Source: Syntrophus sp. PtaU1.Bin005
Lineage (GTDB): Bacteria; Desulfobacterota; Syntrophia; Syntrophales; Syntrophaceae
Assembly: GCA_002067745.1 (NCBI GenBank)
Contig: MVRU01000021.1
Location: forward strand, 1-38,934
Direction of reading: 5' to 3'
DNA length: 38,934 nucleotides
Positions within the stretch are counted from its first letter, which is position 1. Every line of letters begins with the position of its first letter. Under the pieces are notes generated by a model. That model worked only from the letters and a program-made list of their open reading frames with translations. It did no database searches and was not told where the DNA came from. Positions 1-8,141 of this stretch are shown one piece after another. A program made the position numbers and the translations under genes.

Positions 1-1
1 A

Positions 2-133
2 CCCTCTAAAATGACGGAAAAGGCGCACTTCTCCGTGATGGACTTCCGTGACAGCATAAATCGGGCCTGTTATAATGCTAAGCCGACTTTCACGAAAGAT
101 CATGCTCCGCCGCTTTACGGCTGGACCAAGTAG
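2..133 (+). CDS. Possible C-terminal end of an unrecognised protein, cut by the window edge
   Basis: A plus-strand frame is open from the left edge to a TAG at 131-133 (about 43 residues), with an in-frame ATG at 11. It ends in the residues PPLYGWTK. I do not recognise the family, and the codons look plausible for a coding region but this is weak evidence. The minus strand is also open across the same bases, so the strand is uncertain. A good sigma-70-like promoter lies inside it, which argues against coding or is a coincidence. The stretch 134-254 that follows holds no gene I can support. Confidence 0.3.
   Translation, partial: PSKMTEKAHFSVMDFRDSINRACYNAKPTFTKDHAPPLYGWTK
48..76 (+). promoter_or_regulatory. 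Candidate sigma-70 promoter without an obvious gene
   Basis: GTGACA at 48-53 (5 of 6 to the -35 consensus) is followed after exactly 17 bases by TATAAT at 71-76 (6 of 6). The predicted start is near 83. Downstream on the plus strand there is no convincing gene: the next real gene, the patatin-like phospholipase, is on the minus strand. It could drive a small RNA or antisense transcript into that gene, or be a chance match. Confidence 0.3.
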
Positions 134-254
134 CTGTTCCGTTGGAAGTGATGGCGATCGTTCGGTCAATAAAACGGGAGGGTGCTTCGAGTTTCTTCAG
201 ATGATTCACGCAACGGCTTAGCGCCATCCCCGATGAGGATGAAATGGTCTCGTT

Positions 255-1127
255 TCATGGGCACGGGGTCCGCTTTATGGCCGTTTTTCGGAGGCCCCCT
301 GTCCGATAAGTCACTGTTTTCAGTCTTTTTCTCAACAAGTCGATGGCTGGCGCTGCCTGCAGGAAAATCTCCTCCGCCTTTCCAAAATCAAGCATTCGCA
401 CATCCTGGATCTGCGGCTGAACATAAATATCGGGCTTGCAGTGCTTCATCTTTTCCGCAATGGCTGAAGCCTGCATGATATTGAAAGCCCGCAGAACAGA
501 CTCAAGAGCGCCGGGAATTTCTCCTTTTCCATGGTTGCGCACCTTGCTCACATCCACGGCGATGGTGAAATCGGCCCGCTCTAAAAGGTGGTCGTAGGGC
601 ACCAGGTTAACGACGCCTCCATCCACAAGGACTCTCCCCTCGATGGACGCCGGGGCAAAGACCCCCGGCACAGCCATCGTGGCCTGCAGCGCAGGGATCA
701 GATCGCCTTTCTCAAACACGATCTCCTCCGCAGTCCAATAGTCCGCGGCAATGACCAAAAGAGGAACCTCCAATTCTTCGAAAGTCCGAATCCTTATCTC
801 GCTGAAGAGATACTCCAAAAATCCCTGCGTTTGAATGAACCCGCCGCGTGGAAATTCCGCGGAAAGGGCCGTGACCCATTTCAAGAGATGGTTTTTTTTC
901 GCCATGATGTCCCGCCAGGTATCATCTTTCAGGATGAGGTGCCTGCTGATGCGTTCTCTGATCTCCCTGCCGGACATCCCGGAGGCATACAGCGCGCCGA
1001 TAACCGCACCCATGCTGGTTCCTGCGATAATGCACGGCTTGATGCCTAAATCATCGAGCGTCTCCAGGACAGGAATATGCACCAAAGCTCGAACGCCGCC
1101 ACCTCCCAAAGCCAAGCCGATTTTCAT
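255..1127 (-). CDS. Patatin-like phospholipase family protein (RssA/YlbK type)
   Basis: A 290-residue predicted serine lipid acyl hydrolase. The patatin signature is complete: a glycine-rich oxyanion loop GGGGVRA at 8-14, the nucleophile elbow GTSMG at 36-40 with Ser38, and the DGG of the Ser-Asp dyad with Asp169. No signal peptide or membrane segment is apparent, so a cytoplasmic location is likely. The frame extends further upstream, but ATG at 1127 is chosen because AAGGGGG lies just before it and the family motif begins at once (MKIGLALGGGG). The substrate cannot be read from sequence. It lies downstream of a small hypothetical gene and is not tied functionally to the ribosomal genes. Confidence 0.88.
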   Translation of the reverse strand: MKIGLALGGGGVRALVHIPVLETLDDLGIKPCIIAGTSMGAVIGALYASGMSGREIRERISRHLILKDDTWRDIMAKKNHLLKWVTALSAEFPRGGFIQTQGFLEYLFSEIRIRTFEELEVPLLVIAADYWTAEEIVFEKGDLIPALQATMAVPGVFAPASIEGRVLVDGGVVNLVPYDHLLERADFTIAVDVSKVRNHGKGEIPGALESVLRAFNIMQASAIAEKMKHCKPDIYVQPQIQDVRMLDFGKAEEIFLQAAPAIDLLRKRLKTVTYRTGGLRKTAIKRTPCP

Positions 1128-1271
1128 GGTCCCCCTTTTTTCAGTAGAATAGAACGCCGAAATCAACGGCGGCTGTAAGATCTCCGATGTTTTAAAAAAC
1201 TCGTATAGTCCTGGTTTTTTGACTCTTGATACCATTGAATGCGCCGCCCGTCTTTCCGGGTCGGCACGAGT

Positions 1272-1297
1272 AAAATATCATGAGGAGCCTCTCATGA
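1272..1297 (-). terminator. Weak intrinsic terminator at the end of the 1278-1670 gene
   Basis: On the minus strand a perfect 7-bp stem (TCATGAG/CTCATGA, loop AGGCTC) is followed by TATTTTA. It overlaps the last codons and stop of the small hypothetical gene. The U-tract is short and the stem AT-rich, so efficiency is doubtful. Confidence 0.35.
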
Positions 1298-1670
1298 AAT
1301 CTGAAGCAAAAGATTCTTTCAAGGGGCCTAAAATTGGCTCCAACTCTGATGGATCAACTGTTTTTGCAGAGAGCCCTTTTTGCTGCCCTTGATTTTTAAA
1401 GGCATCATCCGCTGGAGAGTTTCCAGTTAAGATTAACATGTCCGCCCACTGGTTTTTGGCCTCAAATGCTGTTTGAAATAATTCTTTTAAATCCTTTTCT
1501 TGGGGCGCTTCATCCACGACACGGAATAAAACATGCCCCAATACATAACAGCTGGCGGCATCCACCAATACATAAACATCGTAAGGTTCATCCTGGATAA
1601 ACAAGAAACGTTCATTAATTCTGACTGCAATCCATGCTTCATTTACTCGAAATTGATCCGGGGTAATCAT
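1278..1670 (-). CDS. Small hypothetical protein (130 aa)
   Basis: I do not assign a family. The protein is 130 residues, acidic, and without a signal peptide or membrane helix. Visible features are an N-terminal FRVNEAWIAVRINERF stretch, a central DAASCYVLGHVL segment, a KNQWADMLIL segment and a C-terminal LGPLKESFASDF. The alternation of hydrophobic and polar residues suggests a compact alpha/beta fold. The start is ATG at 1670, with AAGGATGGGAT upstream as a ribosome binding site. It stands between the phospholipase gene and an integrase relic, so it may be accessory cargo; that is inference. Small proteins with a similar ASCxxLG core are my recollection, unverified. Confidence 0.65.
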   Translation of the reverse strand: MITPDQFRVNEAWIAVRINERFLFIQDEPYDVYVLVDAASCYVLGHVLFRVVDEAPQEKDLKELFQTAFEAKNQWADMLILTGNSPADDAFKNQGQQKGLSAKTVDPSELEPILGPLKESFASDFMRGSS

Positions 1671-1800
1671 TTATATCCCATCCTTCTGCTGTTCAATTTA
1701 TCGAGACTCTCAAAACAGTCCCAAATGTTTCTGAGTGGCAGATCAGACAGACAGATGATGCAATGCCGCTCTATTTCTGTTCCGTAACGTGCTTCGCTGA

Positions 1801-2069
1801 GAAACCGGCGATCTGTCCAACGCGGTTCGTTCAAAACGCGGACAACGCTTTCCTGTTGCCTTATCGGTTGAGGAAGCAAGAAAAACACTCATATAATGTC
1901 TTGAAAAATCGCCTGATTCGGGAGGTTCAGGGGCTTCTTGGGCATAAAAATGTCGAAACGACCAATGACCAATGGTGGACCAATGATCTTGCCCACGTGC
2001 TGAGACAGGACTGGAGCGTCTAAAAGCCCATTGGATGACCTGTTCGGGAAAGACAAAAGCCATATGTGA
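1801..2069 (+). pseudogene. Decayed tyrosine recombinase (integron integrase / XerC type)
   Basis: Three successive frames give pieces of one tyrosine recombinase in the correct order. Frame 1 (1801-1893) reads AVRSKRGQRFPVALSVEEAR, matching the usual RLPVVLTxEE entry to the catalytic domain. Frame 2 (1913-2020) reads REVQGLLGHKNVETT, matching the box II LLGHxxxxTT region, and then AHVL. Frame 3 (2010-2069) reads SKSPLDDLFGKDKSHM and a stop, matching the SPLDxL tail of integron integrases. The middle of the catalytic domain, with box I Arg, is missing. The tyrosine of the expected MIYTHVL is destroyed by an insertion with repeated ACCAATG (1961-1984) and a one-base loss. It cannot be functional. 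The rest of 1671-2157 shows no other gene. Confidence 0.75.
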
Positions 2070-2157
2070 AAAGATTGCAGAGTTCTTCCTTGTGGCAATC
2101 GGAAACTGATGCAAGGTGACCTTACCATCCCGGCCGGGTGGTCAGAGGTCTATGGCG

Positions 2158-3642
2158 CTAGGCCACTTTCCAGGTCGTCCCGGTCGGGGTGTCCTTCAGG
2201 ACAATCCCTTTTTCCGTCAGAATTTTACGGATTTCGTCAGCCCGCTGCCAGTTCTTTTCTGTTCTGGCCGCCCAGCGCTCGGCAATGAGCTGTTCAATCT
2301 CGGCGGGTTCGATGCCCCGTTTGCGGGTTTCCCGTTCGCGGTCCCTCTGGAAATAGAGATCGGGATCCTCCTGGAACAGCCCCAGGACGTAACCGATCTC
2401 CTTGATCGTCTTTTCCGCCAGCGCCAGGACGTTGCGTCCCGCATCGGACCTGGCAGCTTTCGCATCACTCAGGAATGCGTTGAGCTGGCGGGCGGCATCA
2501 AAAAGGTACCCGATGGCCCGGGCGGTGTTTAAATCATCGTCCATGGCCTCGACAAAACGATCCGGCAAACTCTGAATAAGGGTGAAGAGCTCAGCCGTTT
2601 TTCCCGACAGGGATTCGGGCGAAGGGGGCGCGGAATCCCCCCCGGATGCCGCTAGAAGGTCCGAAATGGCCTTCAGGGCTGTGTAGAACCGATCCATGCC
2701 CTGGCGCGCCTCCGACAGGGATTCCTCGGAAAAATCCACAGCGCTGCGGTAGTGGCTCTGGAGCATGAACAGTCGGATGGCCTCGGCGGAGTAGCGGGAC
2801 AACATCTCCTGAATGGAAAAGACATTCCCCAGCGACTTGGACATCTTTTCGCTGTTGATCTTCACAAAGCCGTTATGAACCCACAGATTGGCCAGCGGCT
2901 TGCCCGTGGCCCCCTCGGATTGGGCGATTTCATTTTCATGATGGGGGAAAACCAGATCCTCGCCGCCGCCATGGATGTCAAAGCTGTCGCCGAGATACTT
3001 CTGGCTCATCACGGAGCACTCGATGTGCCAACCCGGCCGTCCCGGCCCCCAGGGGCTGTCCCAGGCAGGTTCATTGGGTTTGCTGGCCTTCCAGAGGGCA
3101 AAGTCCATGGGATTGTTCTTTTGCTCATCGACATCGATCCGGGCACCGGCCATCATGTCTTCCAATTGGCGCCCTGAAAGCTTTCCATAACCGGGGAACC
3201 GCTCCACGGCATAATAGACGTTGCCGTTCACGGCATAGGCCAGTCCGCGCTCCACGAGCTTTTCAATGAGCCTGATCATTCCGTCGATGTGTTCCGTCGC
3301 CCGTGGAGTGACCGTCGGCCGAAGAACCCCCAGGCCCGACATGTCTTCATCGTGGGCAGCGATATAGCGGTTGGAGATATCATAGATGCTCACCCCTTCC
3401 GCATTGGCGCGGGCGATGATCTTGTCGTCGACATCGGTATAATTCTTGACATAGATGACTTCGTAACCCCGGTACTCCAGGTATCTTCTCAGGACGTCAA
3501 AGACAACGGCCGACCGGGCATGACCCACGTGGCAGATGTCGTAGACGGTGATTCCGCACACATAGAGTCCGACCCGCCCCTCCTGAAGGGGAACAAGGAC
3601 TTCCTTTCTGTTTCTAAGGGTGTTGTAAAGCTTCAAAGTCAT
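2158..3642 (-). CDS. cysS: Cysteinyl-tRNA synthetase
   Basis: A class I aminoacyl-tRNA synthetase (494 aa) that attaches cysteine to tRNA-Cys in the cytoplasm. The HIGH motif is HVGH at 38-41 and the KMSKS loop is at 266-270. The zinc ligands that recognise the cysteine thiol are all present: Cys29, Cys209, His234 and Glu238. The C-terminal part contains the helical DALR-like domain and ends with a KGIVLKDTPTGTTW tail typical of the family. The start is ATG at 3642, with GGAGG five bases before it; a longer frame to 3714 would overlap argC and has no support. It lies 55 bases after argC and probably shares its transcript. Confidence 0.97.
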   Translation of the reverse strand: MTLKLYNTLRNRKEVLVPLQEGRVGLYVCGITVYDICHVGHARSAVVFDVLRRYLEYRGYEVIYVKNYTDVDDKIIARANAEGVSIYDISNRYIAAHDEDMSGLGVLRPTVTPRATEHIDGMIRLIEKLVERGLAYAVNGNVYYAVERFPGYGKLSGRQLEDMMAGARIDVDEQKNNPMDFALWKASKPNEPAWDSPWGPGRPGWHIECSVMSQKYLGDSFDIHGGGEDLVFPHHENEIAQSEGATGKPLANLWVHNGFVKINSEKMSKSLGNVFSIQEMLSRYSAEAIRLFMLQSHYRSAVDFSEESLSEARQGMDRFYTALKAISDLLAASGGDSAPPSPESLSGKTAELFTLIQSLPDRFVEAMDDDLNTARAIGYLFDAARQLNAFLSDAKAARSDAGRNVLALAEKTIKEIGYVLGLFQEDPDLYFQRDRERETRKRGIEPAEIEQLIAERWAARTEKNWQRADEIRKILTEKGIVLKDTPTGTTWKVA

Positions 3643-3697
3643 GGAATCCTCCGCGTAAAAACGCCTTTTGAGACCATTTAGCGGGTCATGCCGGATC

Positions 3698-4735
3698 TCA
3701 GGGGAACAGAGCAATCATCTCGAGCCCCATGTCCTCCGGAAATCCACAGAGTATATTCATATTCTGGATGGCCTGACCGGCCGCGCCCTTCACCAGATTA
3801 TCAATGGCCGAGACGACGATCAGGCGATGGGTCCGGGGATCGACAGCGGTGCCGATATCGCAGTAGTTGGAGCCGCGGACGAAGGCCACATTTGGAAATG
3901 TTCCCGGCCGGCATATCCGGACAAAGCGTTCTCCCGCATAAAAGTCCCGGTAAATTTCCGATAGTTCCGCTGAGGTCACCTCTCGGGTGAGCGTCGCATA
4001 GATGGTGCTCAGAATGCCCCGATCAATGGGAAGGAGGTGCGGGGTGAAGGAGATGTTCATCTCCTCACCGGCCAGGCGGCTCAACTCCTGTTCGATCTCG
4101 GGTGTGTGGCGATGGCTGCCGACCTTGTAGGCCTTGAACGCTTCGTTGACTTCGCAGAAGAGAGACCCTACCTGGGGTTCACGGCCGGCGCCGCTGGTGC
4201 CGGATTTGGAATCCACGATCACAGATGCCGGGTCAATGAGCTTGTTTTTCAAGGCGGGGGCCATTCCAAGGATGACGCTTGTCGGGTAACAGCCGGGGTT
4301 TGCCACAAAACGGGTCTTTGCCACTTCCTCCCGATACAGCTCCGGAATTCCGTAAACGGCCTCTGGAACGAGGTGAGGGGAAGCATGTTTTCCGTACCAG
4401 GATTCGTAAACGGCGATGTCCCGCAACCGATAGTCCGCGCTGAGATCGACTACCTTTTTCCCGCTTTCCCAGAAAAGCGGGGCAACCTTCATGGATTCGC
4501 TGTGGGGCAGCGCCAGAAAAATCACGTCGGCCAGTTCAGTGACCTCCTGCGGCGAAGCATCCATGAAACTCAGGGAAGTCAACCCGGAAAAAACCGGATA
4601 GACATCAGCGATGGGAAGCCCGGCATACCGCCGTGAGGTAATCGCCACCACCTCAACGCCGGAGTGACGGAGAAGCAAGCGGAGGCATTCCTGGCCCGTA
4701 TAACCACTGGCGCCGTAAATCCCTATTTTAATCAT
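3698..4735 (-). CDS. argC: N-acetyl-gamma-glutamyl-phosphate reductase
   Basis: A 345-residue NADPH-dependent enzyme of arginine synthesis that reduces N-acetylglutamyl phosphate to the semialdehyde. The N-terminal nucleotide-binding motif is GASGYTG at 8-14. The catalytic cysteine lies in NPGCYPT (Cys149), and the substrate-binding [11 protein letters not shown] segment follows. The length fits the type 1 family. The gene follows the rplM-rpsI operon across a 128-base gap that contains a strong terminator, so argC probably has its own promoter, although I could not identify one. The rplM-rpsI-argC order recurs in other deltaproteobacteria as I recall. Confidence 0.97.
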   Translation of the reverse strand: MIKIGIYGASGYTGQECLRLLLRHSGVEVVAITSRRYAGLPIADVYPVFSGLTSLSFMDASPQEVTELADVIFLALPHSESMKVAPLFWESGKKVVDLSADYRLRDIAVYESWYGKHASPHLVPEAVYGIPELYREEVAKTRFVANPGCYPTSVILGMAPALKNKLIDPASVIVDSKSGTSGAGREPQVGSLFCEVNEAFKAYKVGSHRHTPEIEQELSRLAGEEMNISFTPHLLPIDRGILSTIYATLTREVTSAELSEIYRDFYAGERFVRICRPGTFPNVAFVRGSNYCDIGTAVDPRTHRLIVVSAIDNLVKGAAGQAIQNMNILCGFPEDMGLEMIALFP

Positions 4736-4827
4736 AGATTATCCCTCTCTCACTCTACGGTTCCTGGTTCCGATGCCGGAGCTGGGCGCTTCCGCATGGA
4801 AGAAAGAAATTCGAATGTTCGAACAGC

Positions 4828-4852
4828 AAAAAAAAGGGGGCCATGGCCCCCT
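4828..4852 (-). terminator. Strong Rho-independent terminator after rpsI
   Basis: On the minus strand a perfect GC-rich palindrome of 18 bases (AGGGGGCCATGGCCCCCT, 4835-4852) is followed directly by a run of seven or eight T. It begins 11 bases after the rpsI stop and separates the ribosomal genes from argC-cysS. Confidence 0.92.
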
Positions 4853-4863
4853 CTGTAACGTTC

Positions 4864-5256
4864 TTAGCGCTTTGAAAACTGGAAGCGTTTCCGCGCACCG
4901 GGCTGGCCGTATTTCTTCCGCTCCTTCGCCCGAGGATCCCGCGTCAGAAAACCCGCTTTTTTAAGGGGGGAACGCAGGTCTGCGTCATACTCCTGAAGGG
5001 CCCTCGAAATGGCATGCTTCACGGCTCCGGCCTGACCGGCAATCCCGCCCCCTCTGACATTGACGTAACAGTCAAAGGCATCGGGCTTTCCGACAACCTC
5101 AAAGGGCTGACGAATGAGCATCTTCAGGCTTTCCCGCGGAAAATAATCATCAAAGCCCCGTTTATTGATCGTCAGCACTCCGCTGCCTTCCTTCATATAG
5201 ACCCTCGCGATGGCGCTTTTCCTTCGCCCCGTCGCATAATAGCGTTTTTCTAACAT
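4864..5256 (-). CDS. rpsI: 30S ribosomal protein S9
   Basis: S9/uS9, 130 residues, a small-subunit head protein whose C-terminal tail reaches the P-site tRNA anticodon. The sequence shows the [15 protein letters not shown] start, the [21 protein letters not shown] core and the basic tail ending RKRFQFSKR with the conserved terminal KR. The start is ATG at 5256, with GGAG six bases upstream; a GTG four codons earlier at 5268 is in frame but would include that site. It is co-transcribed with rplM, 63 bases upstream, and followed by a strong terminator. Confidence 0.97.
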   Translation of the reverse strand: MLEKRYYATGRRKSAIARVYMKEGSGVLTINKRGFDDYFPRESLKMLIRQPFEVVGKPDAFDCYVNVRGGGIAGQAGAVKHAISRALQEYDADLRSPLKKAGFLTRDPRAKERKKYGQPGARKRFQFSKR

Positions 5257-5319
5257 ACGATTCTCCACATCCGCAAATTTACAGTATTAATCATAAGCCG
5301 GGGAAGCCATCCCCGGTCC

Positions 5320-5748
5320 CTACAGCGAAAGCAGCTTGGGACACTGCGCTTCGTGGCGATGGTCGTTTCCGGCATAAACCTTCAACTTCTTCAACATCCG
5401 CCTTCCCAGGGAATTTTTGGGAAGCATACCCTTTACGGCCATATTCAACACTTCAACAGGCTTTTCCTTCATCATCTTGCCCGCGGTAGTCTCTTTCAAT
5501 CCGCCGGGATATCCGGAATGATGATAGTACATTTTGTCGCGAAGCTTGTTGCCTGTAAGGACCATCTTCTCCGCATTGACGACAACAATAAAATCACCGG
5601 TATCCGTATGGGGCGTGTAAACAGGTTTATGTTTACCGCGAAGCCGCCTGGCAATTTCACTGGCCATTCTTCCCAGCACCTGCCCTTCGGCATCAATCAG
5701 ATACCAGTCCCGTACAACTTCAGATTCCTTCGCTTGATATGTCTTCAT
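5320..5748 (-). CDS. rplM: 50S ribosomal protein L13
   Basis: L13/uL13, 142 residues, an early-assembly large-subunit protein. Recognisable segments are the start [20 protein letters not shown], the [20 protein letters not shown] core and [20 protein letters not shown]. The start is ATG at 5748, with AAGGA about 11 bases upstream. It forms the usual L13-S9 operon with rpsI. The 148-base gap separating it from lptD contains a possible weak terminator and a possible promoter, so this operon can probably be expressed independently of folC-lptD. Confidence 0.97.
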   Translation of the reverse strand: MKTYQAKESEVVRDWYLIDAEGQVLGRMASEIARRLRGKHKPVYTPHTDTGDFIVVVNAEKMVLTGNKLRDKMYYHHSGYPGGLKETTAGKMMKEKPVEVLNMAVKGMLPKNSLGRRMLKKLKVYAGNDHRHEAQCPKLLSL

Positions 5749-5780
5749 AGAAACACCGATCCTTGAAAATTCAAAAGCAC

Positions 5781-5809
5781 TACCTATGCAATTTCAGGAT
5801 GTTTGTCAA
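5781..5809 (-). promoter_or_regulatory. Candidate promoter of rplM-rpsI
   Basis: On the minus strand a perfect -35 box TTGACA (5804-5809) is followed after 17 bases by TAGGTA (5781-5786), a poor -10 box. The predicted start near 5775 would give a leader of about 27 bases before the rplM ATG. The perfect -35 and the position between two operons support it; the weak -10 does not. Confidence 0.35.
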
Positions 5810-5810
5810 G

Positions 5811-5829
5811 AGAAAAACCGAATCGGTTT
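5811..5829 (-). terminator. Possible weak terminator after lptD
   Basis: On the minus strand an AAACC/GGTTT stem with loop GATTC (5815-5829) is followed by two more T, so that the 3' arm runs into a T-rich stretch ending TTTTTC. It lies 68 bases past the lptD stop and just before the candidate rplM promoter. The stem is short, so this is a tentative call. Confidence 0.25.
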
Positions 5830-5896
5830 CGATATTATTCCCTTTCCATCCAGAGCCCGCCTTCCAGCGCCGATACTCCCTCATCCCTGAATGCAC

Positions 5897-8116
5897 TTAG
5901 TTTCCAATGCCATAAAGGGAAACGGACAGAAGAAAACGCTGGTCGTCACCCTCGTCTGCAAAGCCGACATCAACGCTCCAGCACTGTCTGTGATATTTTA
6001 TCAGCACGGATTTTTCCACATCTTTACCGTCCTGTTCGTTCCTCTTTATGGTAAACAGGGCGTCCAGGTCGCGAGTCAATTTTGCGTTGACCCGTAAATT
6101 GATTTCTTTCACCAAATCTTCGGTATACCGATACTGCAGATGGGCCGAATCTCCCCGTTGGTCCCTCACCACGAGATCGTAGTCCGTTTTCCACCACTCC
6201 CCGTTGTTCACGTTCAGCCTGTTGCGTGCGGAAAAGGAGAGAAAGGAGCAGGGGTCCAGATTGAGTTCCATATTGAGATCCTGGAAGTGCTCATCCTCGG
6301 GCTGTCCGACCTCATGGTAATAATGCTCCACCTTATCGATCTCATAGGTCTGAAACACCTTGAATCTCAATATTTCCCTGTATGTGGTTGTCCCGTCTTC
6401 GCCCTTCATCCTCGCCGTCAGTGTGTTGGTCAGTGCATAGGTCAGCCCGTTTGTTTCATCAATCCGCTGCACATAATCCGGGGCATCATCCTGATGGGGA
6501 TCAGGAATATACGCATAGGTCAATTCCGGCTTGATCACATGCCTTAGCTTGTCGAACAGCTTCCACCCGACAGAATAAATCCGGGAGAATTCCGTATTCA
6601 GATTGGCCTCCATCCTATAGACCTGGCGGTCTCCCTGGTGGGTTCCCTCGGATGAGTTCTCTTCATCATGGTCATTCCGATCCCAGATTGTCTGCTGCAC
6701 ACTGAATTCCGGAACAAACCGGGCATAACGCCCCAGGCGGACGGGAAGAGTAACCACCGGCTGGACATCGTACAGGTGCCCCTTCTGTCCCTCGGACCGG
6801 TAAAAATAATCGTAGGTCCCATTCACCATTCCATACAGAGGCGTTTTCAGGAGAGGCCGCCTGACGGTATAAAGAGAGATTTCCGGATATTTCTGCAGGG
6901 TTTCGTCGTTGGACGGGCTCCTGAAATCATCGGTATAGCGCGCCAGGGCCGTAATATTGTAAAGTTCCTCATCCTTCACCATCCTTACCGTGGAATCCAG
7001 GGAGTTGAGGGCCTTGTCGGCATCGAAGGAAACCTTCCTGAACCGCTGCATCGGATCGGTGGAATAGTTGCTCTTGTAATAGTTCTGAGAGGAGAAATCC
7101 TTGAAATACCAGTTGTCGGAAACTTTATTGATGTCGGTGCGCAGGTAAAAGCCCGGGCTGAAGGTGGTCTGGGAGTTGAAGTAGAAGGACCCACGCTGTT
7201 GATCAGAGTGCCAGTCACGCTTGATGGACCCGGAAGTCTCCCTGATATCCTTGGTGTCATTCAGATAGTCCGCATAAAACGTCCCATAGGTATCCGGGCT
7301 GATCATGTAACGGAATTCCACCCCTTCCTTGAAGCCGCGCTTGGACATATACCTCTGGTAAAAGGTCGCGTCAAGGTTCTTGGAGATTTCCCAGAAGAAT
7401 GGAACTTCAACATCCACGCCGTGCTTATCCCGTGAATAGGCGAGGGTGGGCATCAGCAGACCGGATTGCCGGGTCGTTTTAACGGGGAAGATGAGATAGG
7501 GGGTGTAAAATATCGGCTGATCGAGAACGTTGAATTTCCCATGTTTCACGGTCCCGTACCCGTCGATCGTCACAGCCATTTCCTTGCCCGAGATGCTCCA
7601 TTCCGGGATTTCTCCATCGCATGTCGTGACTTTTCCGTCAAAAATCCGGTAATGCGCCTCCCCTTCCTTTTCGATGCGAGCCCCCTTCAAATAGACATTG
7701 TTGCGTACCATGAAAATCCGCCCATTTTCAGTGGCCCCGCTTTTTGTTTCTATATTGAATCGAAGAGTATCCCCTTGGAGAATATCCCCCCCGCTTTTCA
7801 GGACGACATGCCCTTCGGCCAACGCTTCATTCGTCGCCTTGTTCAGGGAAACACGATCCGCTTCCAGAACCCCGTCGGTAAAGCGGATGATCACATTTCC
7901 CCTGGCAAAATACGTGTCCTCATCCTTCCTGTAATCCAAGAAATCCGATTCAATATTAACCGGTCCCTGAATCTTCCGGGTCATTGCCGAAAGGTCTTCC
8001 GCGGGAAGCAAGAGGGCCAGGAACAGGAGAATTAAAAAAAGAATTCTCCCGGTTCCACCTGCATAACGGTTGAATTTCATATTCCTGATTCCGAAAGACG
8101 CGCCGTTCGGGCTCAT
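5897..8116 (-). CDS. lptD: LPS-assembly protein LptD (OstA/Imp)
   Basis: An outer-membrane beta-barrel of about 739 residues that, with LptE, inserts lipopolysaccharide into the outer leaflet. A basic N-terminus and a hydrophobic stretch (RILFLILLFLALLLPA) form a signal peptide. The mature N-terminus is an OstA/LptA-like beta-jellyroll (VNIESDFLDYRKDEDTYFARGN, and GDTLRFNIETKSG further on), and the long remainder, rich in alternating aromatic and polar residues, is the C-terminal barrel domain. It ends in a short beta-strand, LLSVSLYGIGN. ATG at 8116 is preferred because AAGGTGAG precedes it; ATG at 8080 would also leave an intact signal peptide. It lies 25 bases after folC, suggesting co-transcription. 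It shows that the cell has an LPS-bearing outer membrane. Confidence 0.93.
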   Translation of the reverse strand: MSPNGASFGIRNMKFNRYAGGTGRILFLILLFLALLLPAEDLSAMTRKIQGPVNIESDFLDYRKDEDTYFARGNVIIRFTDGVLEADRVSLNKATNEALAEGHVVLKSGGDILQGDTLRFNIETKSGATENGRIFMVRNNVYLKGARIEKEGEAHYRIFDGKVTTCDGEIPEWSISGKEMAVTIDGYGTVKHGKFNVLDQPIFYTPYLIFPVKTTRQSGLLMPTLAYSRDKHGVDVEVPFFWEISKNLDATFYQRYMSKRGFKEGVEFRYMISPDTYGTFYADYLNDTKDIRETSGSIKRDWHSDQQRGSFYFNSQTTFSPGFYLRTDINKVSDNWYFKDFSSQNYYKSNYSTDPMQRFRKVSFDADKALNSLDSTVRMVKDEELYNITALARYTDDFRSPSNDETLQKYPEISLYTVRRPLLKTPLYGMVNGTYDYFYRSEGQKGHLYDVQPVVTLPVRLGRYARFVPEFSVQQTIWDRNDHDEENSSEGTHQGDRQVYRMEANLNTEFSRIYSVGWKLFDKLRHVIKPELTYAYIPDPHQDDAPDYVQRIDETNGLTYALTNTLTARMKGEDGTTTYREILRFKVFQTYEIDKVEHYYHEVGQPEDEHFQDLNMELNLDPCSFLSFSARNRLNVNNGEWWKTDYDLVVRDQRGDSAHLQYRYTEDLVKEINLRVNAKLTRDLDALFTIKRNEQDGKDVEKSVLIKYHRQCWSVDVGFADEGDDQRFLLSVSLYGIGN

Positions 8117-8141
8117 TCTCACCTTCAACGCCGACAAATGT

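Noticed and set aside
1743-2114. Minus-strand frames opposite the recombinase relic
   Set aside because: The plus-strand relic explains the sequence, and these frames show no family features or good ribosome binding site.
2126-2146. GC-rich inverted repeat (CCATCCCGG/CCGGGTGG) after cysS as a terminator
   Set aside because: No T-run follows on the minus strand, and the stem has a bulge; it also does not fit an attC site.
4810-4824. TTCGAATGTTCGAA-like repeat as a LexA box
   Set aside because: Spacing and core do not match known LexA operators, and argC has no expected SOS link.
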